Below, one piece after another: positions 26,278 to 36,436 of a stretch of DNA of 64,000 nucleotides (positions within the stretch are counted from its first letter, which is position 1; each line of letters starts with the position of its first letter). Location of the stretch: contig CAVWYD010000003.1 in assembly GCA_963759055.1 (NCBI GenBank), forward strand, positions 62,001 to 126,000, read 5' to 3'. The translations under genes were made by a program, and so were the position numbers. The notes under the pieces were generated by a model. The model ran no database searches, had not been told where the DNA came from, and saw only the letters and a program-made list of their open reading frames with translations. The DNA is from Thiosocius sp963759055. GTDB lineage: Bacteria > Pseudomonadota > Gammaproteobacteria > Chromatiales > Chromatiaceae.

Positions 26278-26745
26278 TTACTTCGCGATCAACTCGCTCG
26301 GATCACCGACGCGGTAGCCGTTGTTCTTGACGAAGAAACCAACTTCGCTGATATCGGCCAGCTCAGCCGCAGGCTTGCCACCATAAGGATCGATAGAACC
26401 TTCCGGAGTGGTGCGGATCGGGAACTTGAAACGCTTCATGGTGCCGTTACGGAACTTGATGGTCCACATAATGGAGTCGGTACCACGCAGCGGCTGTACG
26501 GAGGCGCCCAGCGGCACGATGTCAGCGTACGGACGCGCTTCGATAGCGTTCTGCGGGCAGATCTTGATGCAGGAGTAGCACTCCCAGCACTGCTCCGGCT
26601 CCTGGTTGTACGATTTCATGGCGTGGCCGGTTTCGGAACCGTCCATGTCCAGTTTCATCAGATCGTGCGGGCAGATATACATGCACGCCGTCTTGTCCTG
26701 GCCCTTACAGCCATCGCACTTATCGGTACGTACGAATGTAGGCAT
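26278..26745 (-). CDS. aprB: AprB, APS reductase beta (two [4Fe-4S]) subunit
   Basis: The protein has 155 residues and AGGAG precedes the ATG. Ferredoxin-type cysteines are at 10, 13, 21 and 25 (DKCDGCKGQDKTACMYICP) and at 53, 56, 59 and 63 (QCWECYSCIKICP). The C-terminal tail (WTIKFRNGTMKRFKFPIRT) wraps AprA in known structures. It passes electrons between the AprA flavin and Qmo. It is the first gene of the aprBA operon. Confidence 0.97.
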   Translation of the reverse strand: MPTFVRTDKCDGCKGQDKTACMYICPHDLMKLDMDGSETGHAMKSYNQEPEQCWECYSCIKICPQNAIEARPYADIVPLGASVQPLRGTDSIMWTIKFRNGTMKRFKFPIRTTPEGSIDPYGGKPAAELADISEVGFFVKNNGYRVGDPSELIAK

Positions 26746-27172
26746 CGATGATTTCTCCTGAGGTTACACTGCAGTGTTTATGCCGCCTCGCAGCGACAGT
26801 TCTCTGTAGAAGCATTCCGGAAACAATCTTTACTCAAACTCTTCCGACATCTTCTGTCTTTCGGCCCACCCTAGTCTGGCAACCCGGCTTCCGGATAGCC
26901 GAGATCTGCCAGGTCGGACGCACGTAAGACAAGCAGCGCAAACGCCCAGCGGGGCCTCGGGGTCGCTAAACATAGATAGTGTGGGGGGAAAAGGCCAAAC
27001 AATTTTCGGTTGGCTGGCATAAATTAGCCTTATTCCTTATTCTAATACACCGAATCAACAAGCTGTTTTTTATGGCATTTTATGTTTTGTCGAGTTATCT
27101 GCCGGGCTCTGACGGCCCCTGGGCCTCGACAACGTTTAGACACTCTTTGATCTCGCGCAAAGGAAACCCCGA
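26746..27172. other. 427-bp divergent intergenic region upstream of aprBA
   Basis: It should carry the strong aprBA promoter (minus) and the promoter of the thioredoxin/HEAT gene (plus). The AT-rich block 26995-27090 is the most promoter-like part. A perfect palindrome lies at 26766-26777. No coding region was recognised. Confidence 0.6.
26766..26777. promoter_or_regulatory. Perfect 12-bp palindrome in the aprB leader
   Basis: ACACTGCAGTGT lies 21 bases upstream of the aprB ATG, close to the Shine-Dalgarno. It is a candidate operator or mRNA hairpin; no known regulator's consensus is claimed. Confidence 0.4.
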
Positions 27173-27823
27173 ATGTCCAAGGAGATTGTCCCGGACGCCG
27201 AACTCATGATCGCCTCCGGATGCGCCCACTGTCCGGTGGTCCTTGCCGGGCTCGCCGAACTGGTCAAGGCGGGACAGATCGGACGCCTGGAGGTGATCAA
27301 TATCGCCCAACACCCCGAGCTTGCTGAGGAACGTGGCGTCCGCGGGGTACCCTGGATACGCATCGGACCGTTCGAACTCACCGGGGCGCACAGTCAGGCC
27401 GAGCTCAAGGAGTTTGCCACCCGGGCCGGAAGCAAGACCGGGCTGATGGATTATCTGCGCAAGAGCCTTGGGACCGGCGAGCTTGACCGGGTGATCAGCG
27501 TTTGCCGGCGCAGCCCTGAAATGCTGCCGCCTTTGCTGGCACTTGCAGGTGACCTGGAAACACCCTTCGCGGTGCGTATCGGGGTGGGAGCCGTGCTTGA
27601 AGACCTGGCGACGGATGGACTGCTGTCGCATCTGGTGGACGACATCTCCCGACTCGCGGCCAGCCCGGATCCCCAGACAAGGGCCGACGCCGCCCACTTT
27701 CTCGGCCTGACGGGAAACCAAAAGGCCCGTCCCGCGCTCGAAAATCTGACCACAGATAATGACCGGGAGGTCCGCGAGATTGCGATGGAGTCACTGGCCG
27801 ATCTCATCTCCGGGCGAGACTGA
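27173..27823 (+). CDS. Thioredoxin-like domain fused to HEAT repeats
   Basis: The start at 27173 has AAAGGA upstream. The protein has 216 residues. Residues 5-85 are a thioredoxin-like fold with CAHC (Cys17, Cys20) and a cis-Pro region (RGVPWIRIG). From about 100 on there are alpha-helical HEAT/PBS-lyase-type repeats (PQTRADAAHFLGLTG, DREVREIAMESLADL). It may be a redox adaptor. Its divergent position next to aprBA suggests a link with sulfite oxidation, but no function is known. Confidence 0.75.
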   Translation: MSKEIVPDAELMIASGCAHCPVVLAGLAELVKAGQIGRLEVINIAQHPELAEERGVRGVPWIRIGPFELTGAHSQAELKEFATRAGSKTGLMDYLRKSLGTGELDRVISVCRRSPEMLPPLLALAGDLETPFAVRIGVGAVLEDLATDGLLSHLVDDISRLAASPDPQTRADAAHFLGLTGNQKARPALENLTTDNDREVREIAMESLADLISGRD

Positions 27824-27907
27824 TGAAGCCCGCATTAAAGTAGCGGATCACTGCCGCTTTGGACCTCAGGTAGACTGTAGCCCGCAATTAACGCAGCAAA
27901 GATCTCC

Positions 27908-28459
27908 ATGCCGATTCCTGATCGCGAACAACAGATTATTCAGGCCCACGCCGCTTTCATCTGCCAAGCGGTCGAGTTCATTCAACAGCCAGATGCGGGA
28001 AACCAGCTGGAGGCCCTGTTGAAAGCTGTGGCAGAAAACGGCTGGACCGCTCTTGCCGCCGCGGTGCGGCTGTTCGCGTCCGGCAAACGCGACCTGAATC
28101 TGATCGCCGGACTGGATGATGAAGACCGGGTAGTCGCCGAGGCCATTCTGCGAGGCCTGCAGGACCCCGCCACCCTGCCCGATCCCAGTCAGAAAGCCGA
28201 TCCCACGCTGGCAGCACCGGGCCTGGCAGGCATGATCCACGCGGCCGGCACCGGTAATGTGCAGGCGCTGACCCTGATCAGCCAGATGGCGGAACAGATG
28301 AGCAAGGTCGGTGGAGACATGAGCCGCCTGGCCGCCGTCATCCGCCCTCTGGTCAATGGTGAACGCGATCCCGACATATTGTGCGCACGCCTCGACGCGC
28401 GCGGCCGACAGCTGGTCCTGCAGATCCTCGATGAACTCGGCAAGCTGGAACTGCATTGA
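27908..28459 (+). CDS. Conserved-looking hypothetical helical protein
   Basis: The protein has 183 residues, mostly amphipathic helices, with no Cys cluster except Cys19 and Cys159, no signal peptide and no membrane span. Its stop overlaps the TTG start of the DUF423 gene, so the genes 27908-29771 form an operon. I do not recognise the family. The ribosome site is weak. Confidence 0.65.
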   Translation: MPIPDREQQIIQAHAAFICQAVEFIQQPDAGNQLEALLKAVAENGWTALAAAVRLFASGKRDLNLIAGLDDEDRVVAEAILRGLQDPATLPDPSQKADPTLAAPGLAGMIHAAGTGNVQALTLISQMAEQMSKVGGDMSRLAAVIRPLVNGERDPDILCARLDARGRQLVLQILDELGKLELH

Positions 28460-28839
28460 TCGATTTCTCCAGACATTTCATTTTCCTGGGTGCAATCAAC
28501 GGCTTTCTTGCTGTCGCATTCGGTGCATTTGCAGCACATGCGCTCAAGAACCTGCTGAGCGCCGGGCTGCTGGAGGTTTTCCAGACCGGGGTCGAGTATC
28601 AGGCCATGCACGCGCTGGCACTACTGGCGGTAGGCCTGCTGGGCCGAGATGGCCGCAGCAGGGCGCTGAAGCTGGCCGGCTGGGCATTCGCGACCGGCAT
28701 CCTGCTGTTCTCCGGCAGCCTTTATATCCTTGCATTGACAGATATCCGATGGCTGGGCGCGATCACACCCTTTGGCGGCACCGCCTTTTTGCTCGGCTGG
28801 GGCGCGCTGGCCTGGCATGCGGCACGAAGAACAGCGTGA
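28456..28839 (+). CDS. DUF423 family inner-membrane protein
   Basis: The protein is 127 residues from a TTG overlapping the previous stop. It has the DUF423 signature FLGAINGFLAVAFGAFAAHALK and four hydrophobic segments (13-30, 50-63, 75-95, 100-120). The function of this widespread family is unknown. Its stop overlaps the next start (ATGGAT), so translation is probably coupled. Confidence 0.88.
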   Translation: MIDFSRHFIFLGAINGFLAVAFGAFAAHALKNLLSAGLLEVFQTGVEYQAMHALALLAVGLLGRDGRSRALKLAGWAFATGILLFSGSLYILALTDIRWLGAITPFGGTAFLLGWGALAWHAARRTA

Positions 28840-29771
28840 TGGATCCTGGCGCCCTCGCCAATCGCGTCCTCAAGAACCAGCGTCATCTCGTCAAGTGGGC
28901 AAGACGCGAAGGTATCGAGGCCTATCGCATCTACGATCGCGACATCCCGGAATTCCCGCTGGCAATCGACCGCTACGCTGACTGGTTGCATGTCCAGGTG
29001 TTTGAGAAAAAACGCCCGCTGGAGGCTGCAGACCTGGGGGGCATCCAGGCCGAACTCGCGCGCTGTCTTGGGTTCCCAAGGCAACATGTGGTGGTCAAAC
29101 ACCGGCGTCGTCAGCGCGGCCTCGATCAGTACGAAAAACTCGCGGCAGATTCGCCTTCGTTCACCGTGGCGGAGCGCGGCCTGAGATTCGAGGTCAACCT
29201 TTCCAGCTATCTGGATACCGGGCTGTTCCTCGATCACCGCGACACCCGGCAGATGATCCGCGAGCGCGCCCGGGACAAGACCTTCCTCAACCTGTTCGCG
29301 TATACCGGCAGCTTTACCGTCTACGCAGCAGCCGGCGGGGCCCGACGCAGCGTTACGGTCGACATGTCGAAGACCTACCAGGCATGGAGTCGGCGCAACC
29401 TGGCGAACAACGGCCTCGACGACCTGGGGCGTCACAGCTTCGTGCAGTCCGACGTGGTCGCGTTTCTCCAACGCATGCAGGCTGAAGCTGAACGCTTTGA
29501 TCTGATCCTGCTGGACCCGCCGAGCTTTTCCAATTCGAAGCGCATGGACGATACCTTTGACGTCCAGCGTGACCAGCTGAGCCTGCTCGGCGCCACACTT
29601 GAACTGCTGGCCCCCGGCGGAGAACTCTTTTTTTCGAACAATCGTCAGGGGTTCAGGCTCGACCCCCGTGTCCTGGAACTGGCCTCGGTGACAGAGATCA
29701 GCAAGCAGACGATCCCTGTCGATTTCAGGCGTCACACCCCGCATCGCTGCTGGCTGATGCACAGGGCCTGA
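28839..29771 (+). CDS. Stand-alone RlmK-like 23S rRNA methyltransferase
   Basis: The protein has 310 residues and matches the C-terminal (RlmK, m7G2069) half of the bifunctional RlmKL. Shared motifs are VVKHRRRQRGLDQYEKL, YLDTGLFLDHRDTRQMI, FLNLFAYTGSFTVYAA (SAM motif I), LLDPPSFSNSKRM (catalytic motif IV) and LFFSNNRQGFRLD. The N-terminal RlmL/THUMP part is missing, and no other methyltransferase is nearby. It probably acts as an independent rRNA methylase. It overlaps DUF423 by one base. Confidence 0.85.
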   Translation: MDPGALANRVLKNQRHLVKWARREGIEAYRIYDRDIPEFPLAIDRYADWLHVQVFEKKRPLEAADLGGIQAELARCLGFPRQHVVVKHRRRQRGLDQYEKLAADSPSFTVAERGLRFEVNLSSYLDTGLFLDHRDTRQMIRERARDKTFLNLFAYTGSFTVYAAAGGARRSVTVDMSKTYQAWSRRNLANNGLDDLGRHSFVQSDVVAFLQRMQAEAERFDLILLDPPSFSNSKRMDDTFDVQRDQLSLLGATLELLAPGGELFFSNNRQGFRLDPRVLELASVTEISKQTIPVDFRRHTPHRCWLMHRA

Positions 29772-29807
29772 GCCTGCCTCTCGGCGACAGGCTGCTAGGA
29801 TGCAGAG

Positions 29808-31169
<1,362 letters not shown>

Positions 31170-31238
31170 CCCTCGGCGACCGCGCGGCCTCCCAGCCGCG
31201 ACCGGGTTGGCCTGGTACGCTTCGTTACAAACAAACCT

Positions 31239-31272
31239 GCTTTAACGTTTCGTTACAACGTTTCGTTAAAGC
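31239..31272. promoter_or_regulatory. Palindromic upstream activator site candidate
   Basis: A 34-bp imperfect palindrome with outer arms GCTTTAACG / CGTTAAAGC, made of two head-to-tail AACGTTTCGTTA units (31244-31255 and 31258-31269). A third, partial unit (TTCGTTACAA) lies at 31221. It is centred about 75 bp before the -24/-12 promoter, the usual place for an NtrC-type enhancer. Confidence 0.65.
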
Positions 31273-31322
31273 GTCACCCGTTGCCTCTTAATGTTTTTCA
31301 TATAATACAACAAGTTAAAAAC

Positions 31323-31338
31323 TGGCACGCCTACTGCA
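31323..31338 (+). promoter_or_regulatory. Sigma54 (-24/-12) promoter
   Basis: TGGCAC-N5-CTGCA fits the TGGCAC-N5-TTGCA consensus, with GG and GC 10 bases apart. The start of transcription would be near 31350, about 32 bases before the ECF ATG. Confidence 0.78.
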
Positions 31339-31381
31339 CTGTACCCGTCATCGAAACGAGCACATTCAGAAGGAAGCCAAA

Positions 31382-31915
31382 ATGACCGCTATCGCACTCG
31401 CTCAAACCGCCGCGCTGCAATCAGGTGCCGGCAAGTCCAACATTACCCGTGAAGAACGGTTCAATCAGCTGATCGCGGTCTACATGGACGACCTGTATCG
31501 GTACGGCTACTGGCTGAGCGGCAGTCACGCTGTTGCCGACGACCTGGTGCAGGAAACTTTGGTTCGAGCCTGGAAGTCGATGGACAAGCTGAACGACGCA
31601 AAGGCGGCCAAAGGCTGGCTGCTGACCATCCTGCGCCGTGAAAATGCACGTCGTTTCGAACGTAAACGCCCGCAGGAGAGCGGCATCCCGACTGAGGAAC
31701 TGGCTGCGGACCGCAAGGACTATGACACCTCGACCGAGGCCTTCGTACTGCGCCAGGCGCTCGAGCGCCTGCCCGAGGAATACCGCGAACCCCTGTTGAT
31801 GCAGGTGGTATTCGGCTACTCGCAGAAGGAGATTGCAGGGCATCTGGGCATCTCCGTCGCCGGTGCCGGCACCCGCCTTTTCCGTGCCCGCGAAAAGATG
31901 CGGGGTTTGTTGTGA
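31382..31915 (+). CDS. ECF-type sigma70 family factor
   Basis: The protein has 177 residues after AGAAGGA. Region 2 (YMDDLYRYGYWLSGSHAVADDLVQETLVRAWKS split over 34-66) and region 4 (LPEEYREPLLMQVV...FGYSQKEIAGHLGISVAGAGTRLFRARE) are both present. A linker with YDTSTEAFVLRQALE joins them. It is related in sequence to the ECF factor at 50470. It overlaps the next gene by four bases. No anti-sigma factor is adjacent; the partner is a receiver-domain protein. Confidence 0.92.
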   Translation: MTAIALAQTAALQSGAGKSNITREERFNQLIAVYMDDLYRYGYWLSGSHAVADDLVQETLVRAWKSMDKLNDAKAAKGWLLTILRRENARRFERKRPQESGIPTEELAADRKDYDTSTEAFVLRQALERLPEEYREPLLMQVVFGYSQKEIAGHLGISVAGAGTRLFRAREKMRGLL

Positions 31916-32316
31916 GCCCAGCTGGCCCGGTTCCAGCGACACTGCTGATCGTGGACGACAATCAGGCCCTCAGCCAACTGCTCGCGTGGGAGTTCGAGGA
32001 CAAGGGTTACGCCGTATGGCTGGCCGCAGACTGCGACCGGGCAATCGCGTCTGCCGGGGCGATGTCGTTCGATTTTGTCCTGGTCGATTTCCACCTGCCG
32101 GACGGCGACGGCCATTCCTTGTCTCGCCGGCTCAAGCAGATATTGCCGGTAGCGCAGATTGTAATGATGAGCGGCGATCGTGAAGCAGCAACCGCGGGTT
32201 GGACAGATATCGCGGTCACGACGGCCTTTGTGGAAAAGCCCGTTCCGACGGCACGCGTGCATCGGATATTCAGTGCTGAGGCGGAACCGGCAGCTCCGGC
32301 GGAACTCTGCCGTTAA
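31912..32316 (+). CDS. Single-domain response regulator cotranscribed with the ECF factor
   Basis: The protein is 134 residues from a GTG in a GTGA overlap. The receiver fold has an acid pocket (VDDN at 14-17), phosphoacceptor Asp59 in FVLVDFHLPDGDG, a Ser in MMSGD and a conserved Lys in FVEKPVP. A short tail follows and there is no output domain. Like PhyR-type or CheY-type receivers it may act by protein contact, possibly on the ECF factor, but this is an inference from gene order. Confidence 0.9.
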   Translation: MSPAGPVPATLLIVDDNQALSQLLAWEFEDKGYAVWLAADCDRAIASAGAMSFDFVLVDFHLPDGDGHSLSRRLKQILPVAQIVMMSGDREAATAGWTDIAVTTAFVEKPVPTARVHRIFSAEAEPAAPAELCR

Positions 32317-32642
32317 CCGGTGCTGTCGAGCGCCTTCTGTGAACGCTTGCGAAATACGCCCATCTCTTTCGCTGCCTGCAGATCGCCGCTGCGCTCAGCC
32401 ACCTCGATCCCCTTGGCCAGCACATCGACGGCCTCGGCATGATTCCCGCTCGTGGCCAGCGCCTTGCCCAGCATCTTCCAGGCGGCAGAATACTCGGCGT
32501 CGAAATGCAGCGCCTGACGCAGATGTTCGATGGCCGCATCGGGTTCGCCGACCTTGAGAAACTCATTGCCCAGGGAGTAACGCAAAAGGGCGCTGTCGAC
32601 GCCGCGCTCAAGCATGCCGTGCAGATTTTCGATCATGGTCAT
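32313..32642 (-). CDS. Small TPR-repeat protein
   Basis: The protein is 109 residues from the ATG at 32642, with GAGAGGA upstream. About two and a half tetratricopeptide repeats are visible (ALLRYSLGNEFLKVGEPDAA, SAAWKMLGKALATSGNHAEA). It has no signal peptide. Such proteins are adaptors. It converges on the receiver gene, with the two ORFs overlapping by four bases. Confidence 0.82.
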   Translation of the reverse strand: MTMIENLHGMLERGVDSALLRYSLGNEFLKVGEPDAAIEHLRQALHFDAEYSAAWKMLGKALATSGNHAEAVDVLAKGIEVAERSGDLQAAKEMGVFRKRSQKALDSTG

Positions 32643-32809
32643 CTGTGTGTCCTCTCCCCTTTATTTTTCCGGCATGGCCAGAGCCTTCAAACCGGCGAAT
32701 TGCAGGGTAAGCAGTGGCCATCTCGCTTCGCAAGCACCAAGTATCCAGAAAAACCTTGCCTTAACTATAGAAAAAAGCCCCCGTTTATCCGGAATAGAGG
32801 TCGGAATAT

Positions 32810-34684
32810 TCAACCCTTCAGATAGGTGTAACCGTGCAGCCCGGCCTCGAGTTCGCGCAGATAACGGCTGATGAACGGCTCGCCGACCCCCTGGATTTGC
32901 AACCGGTTCAGGTAGCATCCGAGCATCTCCCGGGGTTCGTAGTGAACGTATCTGAGCAGCTCGTCCACCGAGTCACCTTTCTCCGGCTCGGCAAGGCGAT
33001 ACCCACCATCCGCGTCGATCAGCACATTGACCGCATCGGTATCCCCGAACAGGTTGTGCATATCGCCGAGGATTTCCTGATAGGCACCGACCAGGAAAAC
33101 CCCCAGCAGATAAGACTCGTCGGGCTTCCGGGCATGCAGCATCAGAGTACTCTCGACGCCGTCCTGGTCGACATAGTTTTCGATACAGCCGTCCGAATCA
33201 CAGGTCAGGTCCTGCACCAGTGCCGCCTGATCCGGCACCTCGTTCAGCCGCTGCAGCGGCATGACCGGAAATATCTGCTGGATGGCCCACGCATCAGGCA
33301 GGGACTGAAACAGCGAAAAGTTACAGAACACGCGATCTGCGAGCAGGTCGTTCAGCTGTTCGAGCAACTCGCGATGTCGGCGCGAGCCCAACCGCAACAC
33401 GCTTTTTACCGCACGGGCTATCGCATAAAACAGAGTCTCGGCATGGGCGCGCTGCTGCAGCCCCAGGTCACCCTGGACGAAACGCTCATTAACTTCTGCC
33501 ATGAGGTGGCGGGCGCTCTGGAGGCACTGCGGTGCGCCAGCGCTGTCGACATCGTGCAGCAGCCTTTTCAGGCGCCCGAGCAGCTCATCACCCTCAGCGA
33601 TATCGCTTGGTGGATCGACGAAGGGTGACTCGCGTTCAATCACATCGGTGATCAGCACCGCGTGATGGGCGGTCATGGCACGCCCGGATTCCGTAAACAC
33701 CATGGGCTGGGACAAACCCTGCTCGGTGCAGACGCGCTCGATGGGACGCAACACCTCCGCGGCATAATCGGCGATGTCATAGTTGGTGGAGCAGAAATGC
33801 TGCGAGCGACTGCCCTCATAGTCGATCCCCAGGCCGCCACCGACGTCAATGATCTCGATACCCACACCCAGCTGATGCAACTCGGCAAAATAGCGCGTCA
33901 ACTCACCCACGCCACGATGGATGTCTCGCAGATCGGGTATCTGCGAACCGATATGCGAGTGCAGCAAGACCAGCCAATGCAGGCGGTCGCATGAGCGCAG
34001 CCTTTCCACCAACGCAAGCACCTGCGCGGCGGAAAGGCCGAACTTCGACTTGGAGCCCCCCGAGTTCTGCCATTTGCCGGACGTCACAGCGGCCAGCCTC
34101 ACCCTGACCCCGAGCAGGGGCTCGATACCCAGATCGGCAGACTCGGAAAGCACCATATCGACCTCGCTGGGCTTCTCGATGACTATGTAGACCTGGTAAC
34201 CCAGAGCCCGCCCGATCAGTGCCAGCCGGATGTATTCAGGGTCCTTGTAACCATTGCAGACTATCGTGCCGCCAGGTGGTGCAGTGAAAAGGACGGCCAT
34301 CAGTTCGGGCTTGCTGCCGGCCTCGAGGCCCACACAGTCACCGCCACCGGCGACGATCTGTTCAACCACGCTGCGCTGCTGATTGACCTTGATGGGGTAA
34401 ACGGCGCGATAACCCCCTGAGTAATCCAGTTTCAAAGCGGCATCCGCGAAGGCTGCACAAAGATCCCGCACACGATGCCGCAGAAGATCATTGAACCGGA
34501 CCAGCACTGGCAGGCGCAGTCCACTCGCACTGAGATCATCTGCAAGCTCGCGCAGATCGAGCTCGACCCCTCGTTCACGGTCGGGGCAGACGGTTGCGTG
34601 GCCCTCGGCATTGATACCGAAATAACCCTCGCCCCAGCGGTTTACGGCATAGGTCTGGGGAACCTCGGAAACGGTGGCAGACAT
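32810..34684 (-). CDS. speA: Biosynthetic arginine decarboxylase SpeA
   Basis: The protein has 624 residues with GAGGT before the ATG. It has the N-terminal PLP domain with the lysine of YPIKVNQQ (Lys99), substrate and PLP motifs such as LEAGSKPELMAVL, KFGLSAAQV and DVGGGLGIDYEGS, and the long C-terminal domain of type III fold decarboxylases. It converts arginine to agmatine, the first step of the agmatine route to putrescine. It is divergent from speE, which gives a polyamine block. Confidence 0.96.
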   Translation of the reverse strand: MSATVSEVPQTYAVNRWGEGYFGINAEGHATVCPDRERGVELDLRELADDLSASGLRLPVLVRFNDLLRHRVRDLCAAFADAALKLDYSGGYRAVYPIKVNQQRSVVEQIVAGGGDCVGLEAGSKPELMAVLFTAPPGGTIVCNGYKDPEYIRLALIGRALGYQVYIVIEKPSEVDMVLSESADLGIEPLLGVRVRLAAVTSGKWQNSGGSKSKFGLSAAQVLALVERLRSCDRLHWLVLLHSHIGSQIPDLRDIHRGVGELTRYFAELHQLGVGIEIIDVGGGLGIDYEGSRSQHFCSTNYDIADYAAEVLRPIERVCTEQGLSQPMVFTESGRAMTAHHAVLITDVIERESPFVDPPSDIAEGDELLGRLKRLLHDVDSAGAPQCLQSARHLMAEVNERFVQGDLGLQQRAHAETLFYAIARAVKSVLRLGSRRHRELLEQLNDLLADRVFCNFSLFQSLPDAWAIQQIFPVMPLQRLNEVPDQAALVQDLTCDSDGCIENYVDQDGVESTLMLHARKPDESYLLGVFLVGAYQEILGDMHNLFGDTDAVNVLIDADGGYRLAEPEKGDSVDELLRYVHYEPREMLGCYLNRLQIQGVGEPFISRYLRELEAGLHGYTYLKG

Positions 34685-34833
34685 GCTGACCTCACTCGGC
34701 TTGAAGTCCTGATTATCCGGGATTTGTGCAGATTACACCTAGCCCTCCCCAGAAAACCGCGCAGTTGCCCGGCGCCCGTTACGCGGATAAGGTGCGCCGC
34801 AAAATCATTAACCCGTAGTGCGGAGTCAATGCC

Positions 34834-35704
34834 ATGGCCCTGGATCAGGACTGGATAACCGAGATTTGCGAAGAGGGCGGATCGGCTTTCTCCTTGAAAG
34901 GCCGTGGAAAAGTCTTTGAAGAGCAATCGCCGTTCCAGAAGATTGAGGTGTTCGATACCGACAGCTACGGCAAGCTGATGCTGATCGACGGCTGCACCAT
35001 GGTCAGCAGCTACGACAACTTTCTGTACCACGAGATGATGAGCCATCCCGTACTCTACTCCCACCCCGCGCCCGGGCGGGTCGCGATCATCGGTGGCGGC
35101 GACTGCGGCACCTTGCACGAGGTGCTGAAACACCCCGAGGTGGAAAAAGTGACCCAGATCGACATCGACGAGCAGGTCACGCGCGCCGCAGAGCTCCATT
35201 TTCCGGAACTGTGCGCATCCAACGAAGACCCTCGGGCCGAATTGCTGTTCATAGACGGCATTCAGTGGATGAAAGACGCGGCCCCTGCCTCACTCGATGT
35301 CATCATCGTCGATTCCACGGACCCGATCGGACCGGGCGAGATACTCTTCAGCCACGAGTTTTACAGCGCATGCCATCGGGCACTGGCAGACGACGGCCTG
35401 ATCGTGCAACAGAGCGAATCGCCACTGATCCACCAGAACATCCTGGAGCGCATGTACCGCAACCTGCTCGGTGCAAGGTTTCAAGACGTTCGCACCCTGT
35501 TCTTCCCTCAACCGATCTACCCGACCGGCTGGTGGACGGCCACCATCGGGGCCAAGAACACGGCGCTGAATGACTACCGGATCGACGATATCATCAGACA
35601 GGACATTCGAAACCCGTTACTACAACGAAGAGATCCACCGCGCCGCATTTGCGCAGCCGGAGTTCTTCCGTAGGTTACGAGAGACCTGGTTGGCGACCGA
35701 TTGA
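34834..35704 (+). CDS. speE: Spermidine synthase SpeE (frame break near 35604)
   Basis: CGGAG precedes the ATG. It has the SpeE core QSPFQKIEVFDTDSYGKLML, the SAM-type loop VAIIGGGDCGTLHEVL, the acidic QIDIDEQV and the catalytic IIVDSTDPIGPGE. The uncorrected frame stops at 35673 with an unrelated tail. Removing one base near 35604 gives DFETRYYNEEIHRAAF, the normal C-terminus, with a stop at 35704 (about 289 residues). It transfers aminopropyl from decarboxylated SAM to putrescine. No speD is in the window. Confidence 0.9.
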
Positions 35705-35750
35705 TCGCTTGGAGCAACCTCGGCCATCAACGGAACCGTACTGAAAACAA

Positions 35751-35782
35751 AAAAAGCCGCGCCCGACTGGACGCGGCTTTTT
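35751..35782. terminator. Bidirectional terminator between speE and the EF-hand gene
   Basis: AAAAAGCCGCG / CGCGGCTTTTT flanks a 10-base loop. It serves two convergent genes. Confidence 0.9.
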
Positions 35783-35798
35783 GTCTGCCGGGCCGCTA

Positions 35799-36185
35799 TC
35801 AACCCTGTCTGTGATACTCCAGTGACTCGAAGTGTTTGAACACTTCATCTACCCCGATGGAGGCGCCGCCCTTCGAAATTTCATCGAACTCGTTACCGGC
35901 CTGGGCCCCGGCCCAGGATACGTATTCCTCCCGGTTTATCTGGCCATCGGCGTTGCGATCCATCATCTGACGAATCCGCTGGGTACCGCACTTGCCTGCT
36001 CCACATTTACCTTCGAGCACGCTGATTCCCTTTTTCTCCGAGGCATCTGCCACCACCAGGGTCGCGCCGTCGGCATGCCCCATACCGAAAGGATTGTCCG
36101 CGGCGTGGGCCTGCGGCAACGCTACCAATGCAATGGAAGCGCCTGCAATCAGACCCAGGTTCTTCTTCAGCTTGTCACTCTTCAT
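35799..36185 (-). CDS. Secreted EF-hand protein with EGKCGxGKCG motif
   Basis: The protein has 128 residues with GAGGG before the ATG and a signal peptide ending PQAHA. Mature features are a double cysteine motif EGKCGAGKCG (58-67) and one good EF-hand loop (Asp76, Asn78, Asp80, Gln82, Glu87). The EGKCG motif is the modification site in HvfA-type copper-binding RiPP precursors. The modifying genes (DUF692/HvfB, HvfC) are not in the window, so this is either a stand-alone metal-binding protein or an orphan precursor. It is divergent from an AraC regulator. Confidence 0.78.
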   Translation of the reverse strand: MKSDKLKKNLGLIAGASIALVALPQAHAADNPFGMGHADGATLVVADASEKKGISVLEGKCGAGKCGTQRIRQMMDRNADGQINREEYVSWAGAQAGNEFDEISKGGASIGVDEVFKHFESLEYHRQG

Positions 36186-36436
36186 TCTCTTACCCTCATA
36201 GTTGATATATCAACAGCCGCAACCAGGCTTCCCCACCAAGTGCATGCTGGTATGGCAAATTGTTGTCTCTCGACATAGGCACTGCCATGCCTGCTGATCC
36301 CGGATGGATGCGCGTTCGTCCTTCGGCCGTTCGAGCGTCCTGCACTAACTGTCGTCCGTCCCCGGGCGGTTCGAAAAATATGTCGGAAGGAGCCGGTCTA
36401 TCTGTCGACAGCAGATATGCACGGAGCCGCGGACCG

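Noticed and set aside
36260..36436. Longer N-terminus for the AraC regulator
   Set aside because: The extra 59 residues are low-complexity and unlike the family; the cupin domain starts at the chosen ATG.
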